Shown piece by piece: positions 1 to 13,090 of a stretch of DNA of 64,000 nucleotides; position 1 is the first letter of the stretch, and the number at the start of each line of letters is the position of its first letter. A model generated the notes under the pieces. The model saw nothing but the letters and a program-made list of their open reading frames with translations. It did not search any database and was not told the DNA's origin. Source of the DNA: Pseudovirgaria hyperparasitica. Its lineage: Eukaryota; Ascomycota; Dothideomycetes; Acrospermales; Acrospermaceae. Location: positions 762,782 to 826,781 of the forward strand of contig NW_022985556.1 of NCBI RefSeq assembly GCF_010093815.1. The letters are read 5' to 3'. The translations under genes and the position numbers were made by a program.

Positions 1-1604
1 CTAGCTAATAGAATATTAAGAAGACCTAACTATAAAGAAGGCGCCTAGAATTATAGTAGCTATAGGGTCCTAGAGTAGCTATAGGCCTAACTCTTAAGGA
101 CGAGATTAGATAATAAGTTATCCGATAATTAGCGAGATACTAACGCCGATGCTAGTAATTAAATTTATAAGACTAAAGCTAGTAACCAAAGACGCGGTAC
201 CGAAGTCCCTAGTAAGCTATTTATCGGCGCTATTAGAGAGGGCGATAGTGCCTAGCGTATATATTAAGTAGACCTCGCCTAGTTAATCGCGGATCTATAA
301 AAGATAGACCTAATAGTTTTAAAGTTATATAAAATATAGTAAGATAGGTTATTACGGACCGAAGTAGACTATAAGTAGACCTTTATAGACGGCTTACTCT
401 ACTATAATAGAAAGTACTATATACCAACGGATAACACACGATTTACTATAGTTAGCCAATACTATAACACTAACCTAATAGAATATTTCGGGTATATACG
501 CACCCTAAGCTTGATTTATTAGTACTATTTTTAGAAAGATATACCTAAGTACGTCGAAGAATAGATAGCTACTTATCTAATTTATTAAAGAATAAAGGTA
601 CCTAGGCATAAGCTATATAGGAACTTATAGCCTCTACTAGTCCCCCTCTTTATATAGGAAGATATTACTATAGATTTTATAGTTAACTTACCTCTAAGCG
701 AGATACTTAGGATAAGTTATAATTTAATTCTTATTATCGTAGATAGACTTATAAAGATGTCTAGGTACGTCTCTATATAGAAGACGATTATATTAAAAGA
801 ACTAGTATAAGTATTCTAGAATAAGATTATTAAGGTCTATAGTATACTAAAAAGGATCGTTATAGACCGAGGGAGTATATTCATATCTAAATTCTAGACG
901 TCATTCTACGAAATGGCCGGTATAAATAGAAATATATTAATAGTATTCTATCCATAAATAGATAGTTAGATAGAGCGATAGAACTAAACGCTCGAGGCCT
1001 ACCTTCGTGTATTCTATAATTTTAAATAAGATAACTAGGCCTCTCTACTAAGTATAGTAGAATTCGCGTATAATAATAGTCGTTATAGTATAATAGGTGT
1101 TACGCTCTTCTAGGTAAACCTAGAACGTAGTCTAAGAATAGGTTTCGAACCTTATACGGTCTAGTTCGACCGAATAATAGATATTAACGTCCACGCGTAG
1201 GAACTAGCGATTAAAATCTTTAAAACCGTACATAACTATCGTGTAATAATCTAGTAAGTGAATAAGTCGTATATAAAGTACTATAATAGATTAGTTAAAG
1301 ATTAAGCGTACGAGAAGGGAGATAAAGTCCTCCTTAACGTCTATAATATATAAATATCGCGAGTAAATAAAAAGCTCGATTATAAAATGGCTGGTCCCTT
1401 CCGAATTAAACGTTATATTAGTATAAGAGTCTATAAGCTTAACCTAGGAAATGATATAAAAGTCTATAATATATTCTACGTCTTATTACTTAAAAGGTTT
1501 CGACCTAACGTATATAAACGTATAAACGTGTAATTATACTCTATTATACTCTAAGATAGACTAGACGTATATAAAGTAGACTATATTATCGAATATAGGC
1601 TCGA
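1..1604 (+). mobile_element. Element D, left visible part: RNase H/integrase region of a Ty3/gypsy chromovirus (fossil)
   Basis: This stretch aligns base for base with about 20465-22070 of element C1, differing mostly by transitions, and so corresponds to the end of RNase H, the integrase and the start of the chromodomain of the same or a sister family. The left part of the element lies outside the window. It stops at 1604, where C1 is inserted inside the chromodomain region, and resumes at 24909. There is no long open frame; it is broken by many changes, largely RIP. D is the oldest element of the stack because both C copies interrupt it. Confidence 0.85.
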
Positions 1605-1842
1605 TGTTAGGACGGGAACCACAATAGACCTATATGGACTATTCTAATCCATGTAGCCACGTAGTGGCTAGAGCTAGGTTGAGTTAGCTAAGTTAAGCGA
1701 GGTCACTATATAAGTAGACCGTATAAACCGATTCCTACTCGTTAGGAATTAATCTCGTATAAGAGTAAGATTACTCTATAAATATATTCCTATATCTCTC
1801 TATAAACTATTAGACTACTATCCCACGTCTTTACTCTTTATA
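1605..1842 (+). repeat. 5' LTR of element C1 (238 bp)
   Basis: It begins TGTTAGGACGGGA and aligns over its whole length with 24666-24903 (+) and with 26956-27193 and 34772-35009 (-). The differences between copies that I checked are transitions of the RIP kind. The target duplication CTCGA lies immediately before it. Confidence 0.92.
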
Positions 1843-1899
1843 TTTTAATTCCTCTCTATATAGTACGACGGTAGCTTATAGAGATAGCTCCTACTACGC

Positions 1900-3616
1900 G
1901 CTATAATACCCGTAGTACTACCTTATACGAGAGACTCTCTCTAAATCTAAATGAAGAGAATAGTCTCCCTACGACCACCTCCACCAATAAGTATACTCTA
2001 TAGACTATCGTACTAATAACTAGTATAGTATTCCGTATAACCGTGGAAGATTACCTAGATAATAAGGAAGGAGTCCATTATACTCCATCGCGGTCTAGTT
2101 TATACTATACTAGACCTATCCTTACTATAAGACTAGAACCTATTAACGTTAATAAATTAATTTATTAGAACTAACTAACGTTAACTATACCTTATAATAA
2201 CGTATATACTAAGCTATATACGGAGAGGTAGCGTTAGGCTTAGCTTAAGTAGTAACTTCGTAAACTCGACGAAGCGTAAGAATAAACCGCTAGACTTAAA
2301 GCCGCACTACGCGCTTTAGTACTAGTAGTAACTAACCTATACTAATAGAGACTAACTTAAGCCGAAATAGTCTAACTAAGTCTATTACTATCCTAGTTAC
2401 CTCAGCCTAAGAAACTACCTTACTTTAACGGTAAAACCAGGAGAAGCTTTTATAAATAGGCTTACTAGTATAGCCGATTCTTCTACCTATTTATAAACGA
2501 TAGTAATAAGATTAGGTTTATATAGAACTACCTAGACCTAACGCTATCTAAACGTTAGATGGTATATCGAATTAAATACCCTAAGGATGCGTATAACTAG
2601 AACACGTTTACCGAATTCCTTCTTTAATACTTCGGCGATAGAGCCGAGCGACGCGAATAGACTTAGAGCTATATCTTTAAGACTTAATAGCGAGAGAGAT
2701 AATCCCCGTTATAACTCCTTAAATACCTCTAACCTCTTTAGAGAGAAGCTAAGGAAGATTATATGGTTTAATAATACGACGACTTTAAAAGGTCCCTTAA
2801 CCCGAGTATAAAGGAACGTATCGACCTTATAACGTCTATCCCTACTAACCTTTAGGTACTTACAAATCTTATAGAATAATACTAGCGTATAATAAATAAC
2901 TAACGTCGTATAGGCGCATGACTATCCCTATTAATCTAATCTAATACGAAATTATCTAAAGAGGACCGGTTTAGTAATAGATCACACGGAATATCTCGTA
3001 GGCGCTACTACTCTATAAACTCGAGAAGACGAGACCCGTACCACGGATCTTTCTACTAGTCGATATATTAAGACACGAGAAATAACTCGTATAAATAATC
3101 TAAAGTTACCTACTACACCTATAGTAGAATAGGCTATATAGCACCCGAGTGCCGCTTAGGGAAACCACCGAATACTAATATAGATACTAAGTTAGTTATA
3201 TACTATAAGTACTAGTAGCTAGGATATATCGCGCCTAACTACCCGGTATATAATATAAAAAACTAACTATCTATAAGGAACCCTCGCGACTTATAGACGT
3301 AACTAAAATAGAGGGATAACTAGCCAACTAGTATATTAAACTATAGGCTAGGCCTATCGAGGTCCCTTATGGATAATATTAGACCGTAATACTTAATAGT
3401 AGTTTAGCTACTAACGTTATATCGACTTAACGAGCACGAGAACTTAACGTCAATATTTAAGTACTAATAGGTGCTACCTTCCATGGTATTAATGGTCCTA
3501 TTAAATCATAGGGTATCTATACTATTAAATATGGTATCTAGGATAGCGGGGGGAAGTGGAAACCCTACTACTTAACCTTTATCGTAGTAGATAGTCCCTT
3601 TAACATGATCCTCGGT
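1900..3616 (+). mobile_element. Gag-protease part of element C1 (fossil), up to the B insertion
   Basis: Translated traces resemble a retrotransposon gag (capsid-like region about 2.4-2.9 kb) followed by a CCHC-knuckle-like stretch near 3.1 kb and the start of an aspartic-protease-like region near 3.5 kb. The same sequence occurs in reverse at about 33000-34715 in C2. Continuity is broken at 3616 by element B and resumes at 18757. No frame is open over any useful length. Confidence 0.7.
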
Positions 3617-3844
3617 TGTAAGAATAGAGTTATTAGATAGTAGTATAGTTAGATAGAACAATAGGGTGTATTCTATTATAGAATAAATTACTACCGAACC
3701 CTTTCGGTAGGAATCCGAGAGTATATATATAAAGGGACGCCGATCTATCTAGCATGTGACTATTTACCGCCCTTTACGTCACCTCCTAACCCTATTAGCT
3801 AAGGTATATATAGGTCGGGTCCTACCTAAGGCTAAGTCCTAATA
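3617..3844 (-). repeat. 3' LTR of element B (228 bp)
   Basis: It matches 18529-18756 along its whole length. The two copies differ by transitions where I compared them. It lies next to the target duplication TCGGT at 3612-3616. Confidence 0.9.
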
Positions 3845-4419
3845 ATTATCCCTTCCCTCTAGGAAGCTACCCTTAGTAATCTAGATCGTTACCTATCCCT
3901 ATATCCCTATCCTAAGTCTCGTAAGACCTTAGTCGTTCTCTACGCTTCGTCTTAGATACTTACTAATATTCGCCGATCTAAGATTCACACAAGCGTTTTT
4001 CTAATAAACTAGATTTTATCTATCTTAACTTCTTATATAGGTGAGATTACCTAATTAGGCCTAGCGTATCACGTGATATGATTAGGTAAGCCCGGGTGCT
4101 ACCTATATTAAAATCTTTTCTTAGAAATATTCCTTTCTTTAAAAAACTTCTTAACTCTTTATAGAGTTTTTTAGATTATTAGGTATATCACCCGATCCTT
4201 ATAGATATAGATTTATATAGATTTACTATAATTTAGTACGATTTGCGTAATTTACTAATTTTCGTGCCGTCCTTAGCTAGTAATAATATAATTCATAATA
4301 ATCCGTATAAATTAATAATAATCTTAATATAGTTTCCCGAAATCTCGACGCTCTAAAGTAATTAGTACGGAAATAGGCGCCTTTAAATAATCTCTATCTT
4401 ATATATATTACCGACATGT

Positions 4420-4912
4420 CGAAAGCCATTAATCTACCCTAACCTAGGCCGGGCTCTAATAATCTAGCTATATATTATTATGGTTATCGCTTTCCGTCGT
4501 ATATTACTTACGGCGGTACTAAATCTATAATATACGGTACTTATATAACTAAGAAGCGTTATTACTTATAGGTATTTAAGTAAGTTCAAAGAACTTTACG
4601 TAGATTTACTTATATTAGTATAGATTACTACTAGGCCTCTAGTAACCCCTACTAATAAGGAGCGTGGTACTACCAATCGTAACGCCTTAGAGAAGGCTTT
4701 CTACGAGCTATATACCTAAGATAAGAGTTACGCCTAGGAGTACAATTCTAATAAGATCCATAAGAATTTATCGGAATCTACTATAGCTATTATTACCGCG
4801 ATTACTAGGTAATATCGTTTTTCTTAAATCGTTATAGATTCTTACTAATATATATTAATCTCTATAATAGTACTAAAATCTCTACTACTTTAGACTTCTT
4901 TCTATATACCGG
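4420..4912 (+). mobile_element. 3' non-pol region of element B, left piece, with coding traces opposite to pol
   Basis: B is transcribed on the minus strand, yet this part shows plus-strand codon-like structure: long stretches of plausible amino-acid sequence with only the interruptions expected from RIP. It sits between the chromodomain and the 3' LTR of B, continues in position with 12674-13090 across the A insertion, and has no domain that I recognise. A fossil trace, not a functional gene. Confidence 0.45.
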
Positions 4913-4917
4913 CGATA

Positions 4918-5119
4918 TGTTATGGACTTCGGCTTTACCTTGTCTCTAGCATTATATAACGGAGCCGGGACGGATGGAGACTAGTATAGGGGTATCACGT
5001 AACCTCGCTTAAGACTATACTTAAAGCTATAACTATACGGCTTATCCCTATTCTCTCTAAGTTAAATTATAATATATCTTAGTTACCATTATAGTAACAC
5101 CTTAGTTATATCTATTATA
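4918..5119 (+). repeat. 5' LTR of element A (202 bp)
   Basis: It begins TGTTATGGACTTCGG and ends near an ATTATA that corresponds to ATTACA in the other copy. It matches 12467-12668. The differences that I see are all of the CpA/TpG (or CpG) to TpA kind. Confidence 0.92.
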
Positions 5120-5149
5120 TTAATTTAATTTTAATTATCTCTTTCTATA

Positions 5150-8100
5150 CGTGGCCTTATAGTATAAGATAGTCTTAACCCGTAAGACTCTAATCTAATA
5201 CGGTAACTCTCTAACTTCTTCCTTAGCTTTCGGGACGAGATACGGTCTATCTATAAGTCTATTACGGCCGTCTAAGCGGTAAGCGAGTCTCGGATATCTA
5301 ATATTAAATATAGTATCTATACGGCTCTATAACGTATCGACGCCCGCCTCCTTACGGTCGAGTTACATAGCTATACTCCCGCCACCTTAACTTATGGCGA
5401 CTCGTCCCTACCCTAGCCCGACTCCTCCCTAGTAGCGCCCTAACGCCTATATAGGCCCGAACTAGCCTTTCCTACACGCGCTCCGGCCTTACCACTTCCT
5501 ACGCCGTATATTATACTCGACTAGACTCCTAAGAGGAAGCCCCTCCCCCTTAGCGACCCGTATAATAGATCTAAGGCCCTCTTCCGTATATGGTCTATCA
5601 CGATACGGTATAAGATTACCCGGGATACCGACTTTATCGGTATCTATAGAGACTAAATAGCCCTTATTTAGGCTAATCTAGCGCCTAAGGTATAGAGGGG
5701 GGTTAGCGCCGTGTATTCCACTAGGGGGCTAAACGGCGACTAGGACCCGTACGCGTTCTTAGACTACCTTAAATTCTAGTTCGGAGACACACATGCCAAA
5801 GAGCGGGCCCTCTAGCGGTTAAATATAATTACGTAAAAGGTAAAGGAGCCGTTCACGGAGTACTTCGTGCGGTTCTATACTACTCTCTAGAAGGCTAGGA
5901 GAATATACTAGACTAATAACTAGAAGCTTATACGGCTCTAGGACGGCCTTAACTAGGAGACCTAGGCGGTAGCCCTAAACTAGGGCCTCCTAGACTAGTA
6001 CGAGGCCGCCGTAGGCCGCCTTCGGGATATTAGTATAAATATAGAGTTATTCTAGCTCCGCACTAGGTAAAGCGCCGCATCTTAAAATAGACCTAGTAAG
6101 GATAAGGACGGCGACACGACGATGTCGGTAGTCGCTATTAAGGCTATTAAGATAAAGGGTAAGGAGCGAGCCGTGTCCCTAATAGTAAAGGGTAGGGACG
6201 GGGTTAAGAAGAAAGAGACTCCTTTATGGATTCTGAAGAACTTATTCTAGGAGCGTCGCACGGCGGGCGTGTATACCCGGTACGGCTAGGCTAGCTACTA
6301 ATACCGGGGCTGTCTAAACGCTATTAATATACGAGCGCTTAAGGTTACGGCCCTAGCTTAGAATAATACTAATTCTAACTCTAAGGCGGGGGAAGCATAG
6401 CCCCCTACTAAAGCCCGGGTTAGGGGACGTTACTATATTTAGTAAGGAACGAAGCTATAGGCAACCCGGATAACAGCTCCGACCTAGAGGATAGCACGCC
6501 CGCTTGGGTTATAGATGGACCCCTACCCGTTATATCGCTATTCCTCTAGAATAGAAAGTATATAGATACCTTAGTAGATATAGAGTACGAGTGTTTTATA
6601 GCGGTTAGCCCGGCCCTTATAGCGGACGTGGCTAAGTCGTGTATCTCGGTCCTATATCGTCGAGTAGCTCTCGCCGCTAATAGAGTGTTAGAACTAGAGA
6701 TTACGGAAGTCGTTACTATCTAGTATAATATCGCGGGGTGGCGATAATATCTTACCGCCTATATAGTACCCGGGCTAGACCGGGACCTTATCCTTAGGAG
6801 CCTATGGCTCTACTAGGCCGGCGCCGTTATTAATATACGCGTGGGTAAAATCACGCTTTACCGCGCCCACGGCCTTATAGCCCGGGATATTAATACCTAT
6901 AGGCGCCTAATAAGTATCCGGGTCCTTACTAAGAAGGGCCGTATTCCTAGGGGTCTAGAGACGGCTTACCGCCGTAGGCGAGTAGTCGCTACTAGTATCC
7001 GCGACGTTACCCGCCTCCTATAACTTATACTCCCCTAGTCACCTCCGGTACCCGACTAGGACGTGACCGAGCTTACGGAGAATAGGCGCCCGCTCCTATT
7101 AACGCTATATGCCTACTATAATCTCTTTAATAAGGAAAAGGCGTCGGCGCTACCTCCCTATAGAGGGAACACTAACTACTATATCTATATTAAGTCTATA
7201 CCAGCGGGAACCTCTATAAACCTCCCCTAGGGACCGCTCTACGCTATGTCTCGGGAATAACTCGTAGAGCTCTATCGCTAGCTTATAGATCTTATAGATA
7301 AGGGATAGATACGGGCTAGCTCCTTAGCGGCCGGGGCGCTAGTACTTCTTATCTCTAAGCCGGGAGGGAAGTAGTAGCTATATATCGACTATAGGGCCCT
7401 TAATAGTATTACCGAATAGAACCGATACCCGCTACCACTCATACGCGAGACCCTATATACCATTAGTAATGCGTCGTGGTTTAGTAAGGTGGACATCCGG
7501 GCGGTATTTTATAAACTATAGGTTACCGCCGGGGACGAATATAAGATAGCCTTCCGTACCCGGTTCGGCCTCTTTAAATAGATAGTTCTCCCTTTCGGTC
7601 TCTCCGGCGCCCCTACCTCCTTCTAGCGCTATATTAACGGGGTACTAAGCGGGGTCCTCGGGGTTACCTATATAGCGTATCTCGATAATATCCTTATATA
7701 CACCCTAGGCACGTTAGAAGACCACTAGGCCACCGTAAAAACTATCCTATCTCTCCTTATAAAGGCGGACCTTTACTATAACCTTACTAAATACCGTTTT
7801 ACTACTAAGAAGGTCCGGTACCTAGGTTACGTTATTACTACTAGGGAGTTAATCCGCTCTAACCCGGAGAAGATTACTACTATCCGGGACTAGAAGCCTC
7901 CGACTACGGTCCGGGGCGTCTAGCGGTTTATTAGATTCGTAAACTTCTACTATAACTTCCTCTCTAACTTCTCTACCATGGCGGCTCTACTCCACGCCCT
8001 TACTAAGACTAGGATAGTCTTCTACTAGGGCCCGGCCGAGGATCGCGCGTTTAATACGCTAAAGAATGCTTTTATTACTAGGCTAATCCTCTAGTCCTAG

Positions 8101-10030
8101 AACGAGATACGCGATATAATAGTTAAGGCGGATTACTCCGGACACGCGGTAGGTAGATACCTATTCTAAAAGGTTCGGGGTATTTAGTACCTAGTAGCCT
8201 ACTATTCCGCGGCCCTCACGGCCGCTTAGCGGAACTATATAATCTATAATAAGAAGCTCCTTATAGTAGTTTAGTATCTCTAGGCGTAGGAACCTAAGCT
8301 CCGAAGCGTCTACCGCCCCTTCACGGTCTATATAGACTATAAAAACCTCGAGTACTTTACTAAGTCTTACCTTCTTATCCCACGGTAGTAATAATAGTCC
8401 GACTAGCTTATACTATTTAACTACGACCTTATATACTAGCCGGGATTCTAGGCGGCCCGCCCGGATACCCTAAGCTACCGTAACTAGAACTTATCTAAAA
8501 AGTCCCTCCTAAGGGGACGGCTTATAACCCTACGGGCTATTAGAATAGCACTAGTAAGCACCCGCTCTAGGGAGTCCTATCTCCCCTAGGGACGAAGTAT
8601 CTTTACCGACCCCCATCTCTAGGAGCTCTAGGACTAGGCTATTTAGTTAGTCCCGGTATACCGGGCCCGCCACGGGGCCGTAGTAGGTAGGACACGCCTC
8701 TTTCTACCGGAGGCGCTTACTACTAAATAGGTTATAGACTACGCCATATCGGTATACGGAATACTAATATAGCGGGGGGTTATTTAGATGCCCGAGTAGG
8801 AACCCCTTACTATAACTATTATCTAGAAGTTCTATACCTCCCCCCTCGCGGGCTATCCCGGTAAGAATAAGACTTATATAGCTATTTAGCGGGAGTACTA
8901 CTAGAAGTAGATATAGGCTAATGTCCGGTAGTTCGTACGAAACTATAACTACTATAGGGCCTACGTAAACCGACGTAAGGCCCCTAGTCTCCTCTAGCCT
9001 CTTCTAACGCTAGACCGGTTCTAGTCCTAAATTTCTATGGATTTTATAACCGACCTCCCCTAATCGGACCCGTCCTAGCCCTAATATCTTCTTATTATTA
9101 TAGACCGGCTCTTAAAGTTTATTTAGCTAGAGGCGATAACCTCTATAGTGGCCGAAGACTACGCTACGCGGTTCCGTGATACGTAGTAGCGTTTCTAGGG
9201 GTTTCCCTAGTTAATAATCACGGACTAGGGCTCGGACTAGCTTAGGTAGTTCTAGATAACCCTCTACTCTATAATAGGTATACGCTAGGATCTCTCTATG
9301 GCCTACTACCCGTAGATGGATAGTAGTACTAAGCGTATAAACTAGGAGATATAGGCCGTACTACGCGTTATAGTAACTTTTAAGTAAACTAACTAGCCGG
9401 AATATCTCCCGGTATATTAGCTCGCCCTTAATAACCGTACCTCGTTAGTAACCGGCATGGCGCTAAACTTACTTCTAAACGGATACCACGTCAAACTATT
9501 ACTATAGTAGCTACTCTCTAATACCTCTACGACCTCGGCGAAAGATCAGGCTATGAATTTCCTTAAACACCTTTAAAATAGCACTACCTTAGCTTAAGTA
9601 GCTATTACCTAGGCCGAGTAGCGCTCCTAAGACTCGGTAAACTAGTTACGACGCCCGGCCGAGCGTTTTAAGGTCGGCGATATAGTATAGTTCTCCCTCC
9701 GGAATATAAAGACTAACCGCCCGAGCTAGAAGCTCGACTAGCTATAGGTAAAATACCGGGTTATAGCCTAACCCACCTCCTTAATAGTAACCCTCGACCT
9801 CCCCGGAGACCTTTATAAAATAGTCTATATAAGCCTTATCGAGCGCGCCGTAGAGGACCCCCTACCTAGCTAAGAGCGGCTTAATACCCGCCCGGGCCTA
9901 GCGCTTAAGCTTAATAAAGTAGACGAGGACGTCGCGGAGTATAAGGTTAAGAACATCCTATATATAAAAAATATATAGAGGCGGAATAAGCGATAGGTGC
10001 TCGTAAAGTAGAAAGGGTAGTTATAACTAA
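5150..10030 (+). mobile_element. Gag-pol body of element A (fossil)
   Basis: The order gag, protease, RT, RNase H, integrase, chromodomain is readable from translated traces and defines a Ty3/gypsy chromovirus. The integrase core reads in the usual zinc-binding then DDE order, and the chromodomain follows about 0.45 kb later. The only open piece over 60 codons lies at 6841-7023, inside the protease to RT stretch, and is not a gene of its own. Confidence 0.85.
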
Positions 10031-10099
10031 TATAGGTCCTACTTAAGGACGTAGAAGATACTAAGGCGCTAGACTAGTTCGAGTCTAGATATGGCGACG

Positions 10100-12466
10100 C
10101 TCGATTATATAATAGCCTATAACTCTAACGCATCCCTAAGTAGTAATATTACTCTACTATTATAGGCCTACGGCGGCCCTAATAACCTAATATAAGAGTA
10201 GAGATTTTAGGAAAGAAAGAAATAAACGCCGAACGCTAGTACCTAGTATAACCTAATAATAAACCAACACCCGCCTTAAGACATGAAAAGGTTATTTACC
10301 TAGCTCTACCCTAGGTTTACACGGCGCTAGGGCCGGTACCGTTCTTATCTATAAATCCTAATATAAGGTTAGTTACCTAGTCCTCCCCTAGGCCGTCTCC
10401 TAATAATAGTAGCGGCTATTAATCTAGGCGGGTAGCGAGGGTAAGTCGTACTCGTCTACGGGAGGGTTATAGCGGGGGTAGGCCGGCGACCGATAGCGGC
10501 GTAACGCTTAACGATCCTCACGGGAATAGTGCCGACGGCTACCTAAGCGATAGCGATAGTCGTGCGACTAGTCCTAATAGTTATATAACCGGTTACGATA
10601 GCGGGGAGACTAATCACGGCGGGCGGGGGACCGGCTACGACGCTTATAGAACTAGGAGCGGTCACGGTAGTAAGGAGGGGTCCGGGACTAATAATAAGGC
10701 GGCGAGGACTTATAAGGAGGGGTGGTAATAGGGAGCTAGGGGGGCCTAATAGGGCGATAGCGAGAGCTCCGAGTCGGCGACTCCCTATAGCCTATGGGCT
10801 AGGGTCGGCGCGAGCGGCTACTATCTAATAAGGGCTCCTTATCCTCTATAACTACCTAAGTAATAAGGCGGCGAGATAGTAGCTCCGCTAGGCGGGCCAA
10901 CCCGGATACGACTTACTATATAGTACCCTACATCACGCGTTAGAATAGGTATTTAGACTTATAAAGCTTATATACCTATAAGGTACCGATACTAGTACGT
11001 AGCTTATCTATCTAGGCCTCGTTATAGGATACGTACTAATTTATCTAGTAAATCACGCTACTAATCTAGCCACGGTTACTACTACCGCGATACGGCGGCT
11101 TAAATAATATTATAGCGCCATGATAAGGCGTTATAGAAGCCTAACTAACGATACTAGCGTTATATCACGCGACGTAGATAATCTCTAAGTTAGACTTATA
11201 GTCCTCGTATAGGCGGTAGAACTTAGAGTTTATACGCGGCCACTTACTAGATAAAGGCTTTATCGGGTCTAGGCCGCGACTACTATAATCCGTTATATGG
11301 CTAAAGTTATTATTAACCGACTTATGCATAAACTTTTTAAGACGACTCTACGCCTTATATAAGGCCGGATACATGGCGAGCTCCTTAGTATCCTATAAGT
11401 AGGTCCCCTTCGATATATAGTACTTTATATAGTTAGTACCGCGGCTAGGCTTATAGCTACGCTCTAAGATTAGTAGGCGCCGCCATAGCGTAGAGACGGC
11501 ATATACCTAAGCACCCTAGTTTTCTCTAGGGCCTTTATATATATACGATATACGAAGTATACGGACTCGGTACACTCGTCTTCTAACGAGTTACCCTCTA
11601 TAATATATAGCCCTATACGGCGAATAGGCTTAGCCTATCAGGGTATGGTAGGAGGAATAGTCTATCTAGTTAGTATAAGGAACGGCGTAGAGACAGGACC
11701 CACTCACGGTACGATCGGCTAGTTCCTAGCGCCTAGGCGCGCGACGATCGTTAGGGTCTTAACCTCCAGCACCTATAGCTACCGCCGAGACGGCGCCGGT
11801 TTCTATAATAGAACTATTTAGGCCTAGAGCGCTTATAATAATAGTATAGAAGCTGCGAGGTGGTATATAAGTTTACTAATATTATAGTAGCTACTACGCG
11901 GTATTAAGATAGTAGGTATAAGGGTAGTTAAGGAAGAAGAAAGTCGCTAGGCGTGGGACCCATATACTTGCGTTAGGGAAAATCGTATAGGCCGGGGTAG
12001 AGCCGGTTCTAAAATGGACGATAATAATAATAAACGCGGGTCGTGCGTAAGCTACCCTACTACTACTATATAACCCCTAGCCCGGCGAGTAGCCGGTCCT
12101 AAAATAGATAATAATAAAACGGGACACGCGGTTCGTGCGTAGGCTACCCTACCTTCATATAACCTAACGCGGCACGCCGTGGTATAAGGAGCCTACCTCC
12201 GCTATATAACCGCTACGACGTAACTATAGAATTCTACTACCTTATAATTATATAACCTACGACGCCATAATATAAGGAACTAACCTCCGCCACGTAACCG
12301 CTAGAACGCTACTATAAAAAGCTACTACCTTACTAGAAGGAATATATAGCCCTACGGTTATTATATAGTACGATATAAAGACCGTAAACCCAAGACCTAA
12401 CCGAGCCGGTTATTATTATATAAAATACTAAGCCGGTCCCTAGGACGATCCTAGAGAACAAGGGTA
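10100..12466 (-). mobile_element. 3' non-pol region of element A, with a coding trace opposite to pol (about 10900-11620)
   Basis: Between the chromodomain and the 3' LTR lie about 2.4 kb without similarity to gag or pol. The first part (10.4-10.8 kb) is GC-rich and simple in composition. From about 11620 down to 10900 the minus strand carries long stretches of ordinary-looking amino-acid sequence interrupted only where RIP would create breaks, as in the pol region of the same element. No known domain recognised. It may be an extra gene carried by the family, now dead. Confidence 0.45.
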
Positions 12467-12668
12467 TGTTATAGACTTCGGCTTTACCTTATCTCTAGTA
12501 TTATATAATAGAGCCGGGACGGATAGAGACTAGTATAGGGGTATCACGTGACCTCGCTTAAGACTATACTTAAAGCTATAACCATACGGCTTATCCCTAT
12601 TCTCTCTAAGTTAAATTATAATATATCTTGGTTACCATTGTAGTAACACCTTAGTTATATCCATTACA
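12467..12668 (+). repeat. 3' LTR of element A (202 bp)
   Basis: It pairs with 4918-5119, and the target duplication CGATA follows at 12669-12673. Confidence 0.92.
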
Positions 12669-12673
12669 CGATA

Positions 12674-13090
12674 TTAGAATTCCTAGAAAAGGTTCTAGTA
12701 AAAAGGCTAAGGTTCCTTCCTCGCGCGTGCTAAAGAGCTATAAATTTAGGGAAGATAGCTCTAATCTAGAAGTTTCTATACTAAAGGTATATGGTTCTAT
12801 ACCGATTATTAAATCTTTTCGCTAATTTATATAATTCTTAGCGTACCCGCGCCAGTCCATCCCTCTCCATCCCGGGTCCCGCCGCTCTATAGGTTTCTAT
12901 AGAGGAGTTTATAGCTATAAGGCGCGCTATATAGAATTTATAGCGTTAGAATAAAAGGCTAGAGACTTATATTATAAAGCTCTATACTATGCTAAATAAG
13001 AACTAGTAGAAGGAATTAGATATAACCATCGCGGTAATTAGTACTTCTACTCCTACTCCGACTTAATCGGTTTAGATCTATACTAATCGG
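12674..13090 (+). mobile_element. 3' non-pol region of element B, right piece, with coding traces opposite to pol
   Basis: The plus strand here reads as a nearly continuous protein-like stretch rich in Lys, Arg, Tyr and Ser, whereas the pol of B lies on the minus strand. Its position between chromodomain and 3' LTR parallels the opposite-strand traces in A and C. Beyond 13090 the sequence becomes AT-rich without readable structure until the chromodomain of B at about 13590. No domain recognised. Confidence 0.45.

Larger units (their letters stand above)
4918..12668 (+). mobile_element. Element A: Ty3/gypsy chromovirus, complete from LTR to LTR but broken; the youngest insertion
   Basis: This 7,751-bp element has 202-bp LTRs (4918-5119 and 12467-12668) and a perfect duplication CGATA (4913-4917 and 12669-12673). 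Plus-strand parts in order: gag (about 5.2-6.45 kb) with a zinc-knuckle-like box near 6.28 kb, protease (about 6.54-6.9 kb), RT (about 7.2-7.8 kb, YLDD-type box near 7.68 kb), RNase H (about 8.0-8.4 kb), integrase core (about 8.85-9.5 kb), chromodomain (about 9.93-10.03 kb), then 2.4 kb without pol similarity. It is more GC-rich than B and C but CpA-poor, hence RIP-mutated too. Nothing interrupts it, so it arrived last. Many breaks. Confidence 0.92.

Noticed and set aside
6841-7023. 60-codon open frame in the repeat block
   Set aside because: It is a surviving piece of the pol region of element A.
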